64,000 bases of DNA from Verrucomicrobiota bacterium (lineage in GTDB: Bacteria > Verrucomicrobiota > Verrucomicrobiia > Limisphaerales > JACRJZ01), in assembly GCA_016219875.1 (NCBI GenBank), contig JACRJZ010000093.1, forward strand, positions 24,454 to 88,453. Direction: 5' to 3'. Both the position numbers and the translations under genes were made by a program. This document shows positions 61,178 through 64,000 of the stretch, piece after piece (position 1 is the stretch's first letter; each line of letters opens with the position of its first letter). The notes under the pieces are model-generated. The model was not told the DNA's origin. It searched no databases and saw nothing but the letters and a program-made list of their open reading frames with translations.

Positions 61178-61912
61178 TTACGATTTGCCCGCCAGCAAGG
61201 CGGTGATCTTCTTCTGCAATTCCGCGTTGATCGCCTCCACCGGGCGGTCGCCGTCGATGACCGTGAAGCGGTAGATCGACTGGAGCCGCTTGAAGGCTTT
61301 TTGCATCAGCGCCTGGTATTTCAAAAAGCTGTCATACATGTCGCGCGACAAGCCCAGGTCCATGCCGCTTTCCCAGTAATCAAGGCCGGCGTATTTCGCC
61401 AGCGTCCGCTGCACAAGCTGGTCCGGCTGAACTTCGAGATAAAAAACCGCGTCCGGCTCGATGGCGATCCCGTAAAGGTTTTTCAACCAGGCCTCGTCCA
61501 TGCCGCGCACCATGTCGCGCCCCATCAACGTGTAAATGTAGCGGTCGCACAGCACGATGAAGCCCGCCTTGAGCGCGGGCACGATGGTGTTCTCGAACTG
61601 GTCGGCGAAGTCCGTCGCGTAAAACAGGCTCAGCGTCGTGTGGCTGAGGATGTTCCCCTGCTGCGCCTTCTCCAACTCCTCGCTGACGAGCGCGGAATGT
61701 TTCAGGCCGACGCGCACCGTGGCGTGGCCGGTGCCTTCGAGCCAGTCCACCAGTTGGGTGATTTGCGTCGAACGCCCGGAACCATCGCCGCCTTCCACCA
61801 CGATGATCTTGCCGGTGAGGGTGGGGAGGTCCACGCCGGAGATGCCATGCCCGTAGAAGCGCCGATTGCTGGCCTGGGGCACGACGACGCGGCTCTTTAC
61901 GGCAGACTTCAC
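61178..61912 (-). CDS. Thymidylate kinase-like protein 2 (P-loop Lys replaced by Arg)
   Basis: 244 residues from a GTG at 61912 that overlaps the upstream stop (GTGA). P-loop VVEGGDGSGRSTQITQL at 39-55: the usual GK(S/T)T Lys is Arg47. It keeps LCDRYIYTLMGRD (DRY motif), DAVFYLEVQPDQLVQRTL and a lid region. The family phosphorylates dTMP to dTDP. With the Lys replaced, activity is doubtful or altered. It is downstream of and coupled to a second paralogue with an intact P-loop. Confidence 0.8.
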   Translation of the reverse strand: MKSAVKSRVVVPQASNRRFYGHGISGVDLPTLTGKIIVVEGGDGSGRSTQITQLVDWLEGTGHATVRVGLKHSALVSEELEKAQQGNILSHTTLSLFYATDFADQFENTIVPALKAGFIVLCDRYIYTLMGRDMVRGMDEAWLKNLYGIAIEPDAVFYLEVQPDQLVQRTLAKYAGLDYWESGMDLGLSRDMYDSFLKYQALMQKAFKRLQSIYRFTVIDGDRPVEAINAELQKKITALLAGKS

Positions 61913-62691
61913 GCGGCCACCTCCCGACGCACCCGGTCCTTGATTTCCACGGTGGCGGGCGGCAGCGAGAGCGACCGCCGCTGGTAACGCGTGAAGTCGA
62001 TCTTCTGGGACACCAACTGCCGCACCGTCGCCTGCTGGGCTTCCACGCAACGATTGGCATCCACGACGAGGAAGTTAAATTCCGTGCTCATGGCCAGGTA
62101 TTGCTCGAGAATGCGGCCCTGGAAGATGCGGAAGCTCTCGTAGGGATCAGTGGACAGCCGCAGATCCATCCCAGCCTCGAAATACTTCAACTGCGGCCGA
62201 CCGCTCAGGATGCGGCTGAGCGAGACTTCGAGGTCCGCCTTGAAGAAGAACGTGAGGTCCGGCAGCGCGGCAAAACTGTAAAGGCCCCGCACCCACTCCG
62301 GCTGGCAGCCGCGGACCACGTCGCGGCCAAACGCGGTGAAAATGTAGCGGTCGCACAACACCAGATAGCCGGCCCGCAACAGCGGCACCAGATGGCGCTC
62401 GTAGCGGTCCGCGAAATCCGTGGCGTGGATCAGGCTGAAGGTCGTGGGCGTGAGCAGCACCATCTTTTTGCCTTTGCTGGTGGCGCTCTTGACAAGTTCC
62501 GAGGAGTTCCATTCGCTGAAATAGACCTTCAGCCCCTCCTGCTCCAGCCAGCGTTTCAGGAGCCGGATTTGGGTGGACTTGCCGGAACCGTCCAAGCCCT
62601 CGACGGCGATGAGCCGCCCGGCGAATCCAAGTTGCGCAAATGTCTTGGTCACGTGCGGCGAGCGTAACGTTCCGGGCCGCGAACACAACAT
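61909..62691 (-). CDS. tmk: Thymidylate kinase-like protein 1
   Basis: About 260 residues from the ATG at 62691; a GTG at 62652 would remove 13 N-terminal residues. P-loop AVEGLDGSGKSTQIRLLKRW is complete, LCDRYIFTAFGRDVVRG holds the DRY motif, and LTFFFKADLEVSLSRIL is the substrate-side helix. Longer than E. coli Tmk by about 45 residues. The paralogue directly downstream is translationally coupled. dTMP kinase activity is likely but another NMP substrate is possible. Confidence 0.82.
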   Translation of the reverse strand: MLCSRPGTLRSPHVTKTFAQLGFAGRLIAVEGLDGSGKSTQIRLLKRWLEQEGLKVYFSEWNSSELVKSATSKGKKMVLLTPTTFSLIHATDFADRYERHLVPLLRAGYLVLCDRYIFTAFGRDVVRGCQPEWVRGLYSFAALPDLTFFFKADLEVSLSRILSGRPQLKYFEAGMDLRLSTDPYESFRIFQGRILEQYLAMSTEFNFLVVDANRCVEAQQATVRQLVSQKIDFTRYQRRSLSLPPATVEIKDRVRREVAA

Positions 62692-62770
62692 CAAAGCAAG
62701 TCCGTCACGATGCCGGCAGCCCCAGCGCCTGCCTTGACATCCCCTGCCTCCGTCAGCATTGTTTCAACGT

Positions 62771-62882
62771 CACAGGGGAGCCAAAGGGTCCTGCCCGACG
62801 GCGAGGACCACGGCTGAGAGGGCGACGCGGGCACGTTGCCGACCCTTTGAACCTGCTCCGGGTAATGCCGGCGAAGGGAACT
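62771..62882 (+). promoter_or_regulatory. TPP riboswitch (THI element)
   Basis: CACAGGGGAGCC opens P1/P2, CGGCTGAGAGGG is the strictly conserved pyrimidine-sensing bulge, and ACCCTTTGAACCTGCTCCGG with GTAATGCCGGCGAAGGGAA supplies the P4/P5 pyrophosphate-sensing helix. An extended P3 stem (GGGTCCTGCCCGACGGCGAG) lies between. It precedes thiC by about 110 bases on the same strand, the classic arrangement for thiamine feedback control. Confidence 0.95.
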
Positions 62883-62927
62883 TCGACGAGCTTTTCCCCT
62901 GAGCGTGACCGTGGCCCCGGCTGGTTC

Positions 62928-62976
62928 GCCATCAGCCGTCAGTTGTGGGCCATCGGCTATTTGCTATCGGCTATCG
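62928..62976. repeat. Seven tandem heptamers between TPP riboswitch and thiC start
   Basis: In-phase units: GCCATCA, GCCGTCA, GTTGTGG, GCCATCG, GCTATTT, GCTATCG, GCTATCG. The array ends 17 bases before the thiC ATG and occupies the expression platform region, where a terminator or SD-sequestering helix would be expected. Confidence 0.75.
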
Positions 62977-62993
62977 AAAGAAAAACCTGGCCT

Positions 62994-64000
62994 ATGATCG
63001 CGACCAAAGATTCGTTTGAACCGCACAGCAGCGAACAACTGCCGAACTCCCGCCGCGTTTACGTGACGGGCAAGCTCCATCCGTCGATCCGCGTCCCCAT
63101 GCGCGAAATCACGCTCGCGCCCACCAAATCCTTCACCGGCCAGGTCGAGGTCAACGAACCCGTGCGGGTCTATGACTGCTCCGGCCCTTGGGGCGATCCG
63201 GATTTCCACGGCGACGTGAGCCAGGGCCTGCCTCCGCTCCGCCGTGATTGGATTCTCGCCCGCGGCGATGTCGAGGAATGCGAAGGGCGTCGCGTCCAAC
63301 CCATTGACGACGGCTATCTCTCCGAAAGCCACCGCGAACTCGTGACGGCCAGACACCAGGACGAAACCGCGTTCCAACTCGATCCAGTTGCCTTGCCGAA
63401 GCGTCGGATTCTCCGCGCCAAACCCGGCCAGTATCCGACCCAGCTTGAGTACGCGCGCCGAGGAGTGATCACGCCCGAAATGGAATTCATCGCCATCCGT
63501 GAGAACACGGGCCTTGGCGATCGGCGATCGGCGATCGGCGATTTGAGTGACGACCTCGTCCGGAACGACCTCCACAAACAACACGCCGGCAGCGCCCAGT
63601 TGGCGATTGGCTCATCGGCTTTGGATTCATTGGTTATCGGCTCATCGGCGATTGGCTATCCTGGATACACGCCGAGCGTGTTCAGACGCTTCCCCCAACG
63701 CATTCCCGAGCAGATCACACCTGAGTTCGTCCGCGCCGAAGTCGCCGCCGGCCGCGCCATCATCCCGAATAACATCAATCATCCCGAGTCCGAGCCGATG
63801 ATCATCGGGCGCAACTTCCTCGTGAAAATCAACGCCAACATCGGCAACAGCGCCGTCGCGTCGAGCATCGAGGAGGAAGTCGAGAAAATGCGCTGGGCCA
63901 CCAAGTGGGGCGCGGACACCGTCATGGACCTCTCCACCGGCAAGAACATCCACGCCACGCGCGAATGGATTCTCCGCAACTCCCCCGTGCCCATCGGCAC
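62994..64000 (+). CDS. thiC: Phosphomethylpyrimidine synthase ThiC, N-terminal part, cut by window edge
   Basis: 335 residues are visible to the edge. KLHPSIRVPMREITL and VNEPVRVYDCSGPWGDP open the ThiC N-terminal domain; TQLEYARRGVITPEMEFIAI and TPEFVRAEVAAGRAIIPNNI, then NHPESEPMIIGRNFLVKINA and WGADTVMDLSTGKNIHATRE, are highly conserved. ThiC is a radical-SAM enzyme converting aminoimidazole ribotide to HMP phosphate in thiamine synthesis. The Fe-S motif lies outside the window. The linker between IREN and TPEFVR is about 70 residues, roughly 40 more than in E. coli, and is encoded partly by heptamer repeats. Fragments of its 3' part occur at four places on the minus strand. Confidence 0.95.
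   Translation, partial: MIATKDSFEPHSSEQLPNSRRVYVTGKLHPSIRVPMREITLAPTKSFTGQVEVNEPVRVYDCSGPWGDPDFHGDVSQGLPPLRRDWILARGDVEECEGRRVQPIDDGYLSESHRELVTARHQDETAFQLDPVALPKRRILRAKPGQYPTQLEYARRGVITPEMEFIAIRENTGLGDRRSAIGDLSDDLVRNDLHKQHAGSAQLAIGSSALDSLVIGSSAIGYPGYTPSVFRRFPQRIPEQITPEFVRAEVAAGRAIIPNNINHPESEPMIIGRNFLVKINANIGNSAVASSIEEEVEKMRWATKWGADTVMDLSTGKNIHATREWILRNSPVPIG
63516..63543. repeat. Heptamer array 1 inside thiC
   Basis: GGCGATC three times then GGCGATT, exactly in tandem, encoding GDRRSAIGD in the ThiC linker. Three heptamers make 21 bases, so this expansion keeps the reading frame. Confidence 0.85.
63602..63660. repeat. Heptamer-like array 2 inside thiC
   Basis: Units of 6-9 bases beginning GG: GGCGATT, GGCTCATC, GGCTTT, GGATTCATT, GGTTATC, GGCTCATC, GGCGATT, GGCTATC. 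They encode AIGSSALDSLVIGSSAIGYP, itself a repeated AIGSSA motif, in the ThiC linker. Confidence 0.75.

Noticed and set aside
62928..63660. Tandem short repeats considered as a CRISPR array
   Set aside because: Units are 7 bases without unique spacers, partly inside a coding sequence; no cas genes are nearby.

Overview
The window is high-GC bacterial DNA that reads as Verrucomicrobiota, probably the Pedosphaera/Limisphaera side (subdivision 3). Evidence: prepilin-like proteins with an FTLIELLVVIAIIAILA-type leader, CotH kinase, sulfatase and GH106-type enzymes, PQQ-propeller proteins, giant secreted Ig-like and PD40-propeller proteins, a DUF3472 protein, and a small protein ending in QPNPRLW. 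This placement is inference from gene content; no rRNA or tRNA gene was seen.

Layout. 0-3.3 kb: 5' part of a pyruvate:ferredoxin oxidoreductase and an ADP-forming acyl-CoA synthetase/GNAT fusion (pyruvate to acetyl-CoA to acetate plus ATP). 3.6-9 kb: a hypothetical protein, a giant membrane patatin and a small membrane protein. 9.4-18.5 kb: a pseudopilin and two very large secreted proteins. 18.8-20.9 kb: an EF-G paralogue. 21.1-26.1 kb: a coupled sulfatase-esterase/GH106 pair. 26.2-28.2 kb: a small protein and two coupled pseudopilins. 28.3-29.5 kb: a HicAB toxin-antitoxin pair between two fragments of a RecB-like nuclease gene. 29.6-36.2 kb: CotH, a POT-type transporter, a secreted protein, an alcohol dehydrogenase, Tag glycosylase and an ABC-F protein whose second nucleotide-binding domain is internally deleted. 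36.3-42.7 kb: a stress-type gene run (TerC, CorC-like, CBM48, HPF, Zn-peptidase, PGPGW, Usp) divergent from an NhaR-type LysR regulator. 42.7-49 kb: an accessory zone (cupin, HxlR, DsrE, PPOX, DUF4256, pectate lyase, broken nucleotidyltransferase). 49.1-54.6 kb: exonuclease and nucleoside phosphorylase, then an Xre-cupin regulator divergent from tdh-kbl-cysteine synthase (threonine to glycine plus acetyl-CoA). 54.7-58.6 kb: a translationally coupled GH-like/SET/DUF3472 trio. 58.8-62.7 kb: PQQ propeller, ROK glucokinase and two coupled thymidylate-kinase paralogues. 62.8-64 kb: a TPP riboswitch and thiC, cut by the window edge.

Three unusual layers stand out. (1) Four pieces of the 3' part of thiC lie on the minus strand at 36.4, 42.7-43.2, 48.1-48.2 and 48.9-49.0 kb, two beside a duplicated cupin gene and two bracketing a nucleotidyltransferase cassette. 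HicAB is similarly bracketed by RecB-like fragments. (2) Many intergenic regions hold REPIN-like elements: paired inverted hairpins, two of them (21.0 and 58.7 kb) from one family. (3) Heptanucleotide tandem repeats fill some of these elements, lie between the TPP riboswitch and thiC, and have entered the coding sequence of ThiC itself, enlarging its N-terminal linker.
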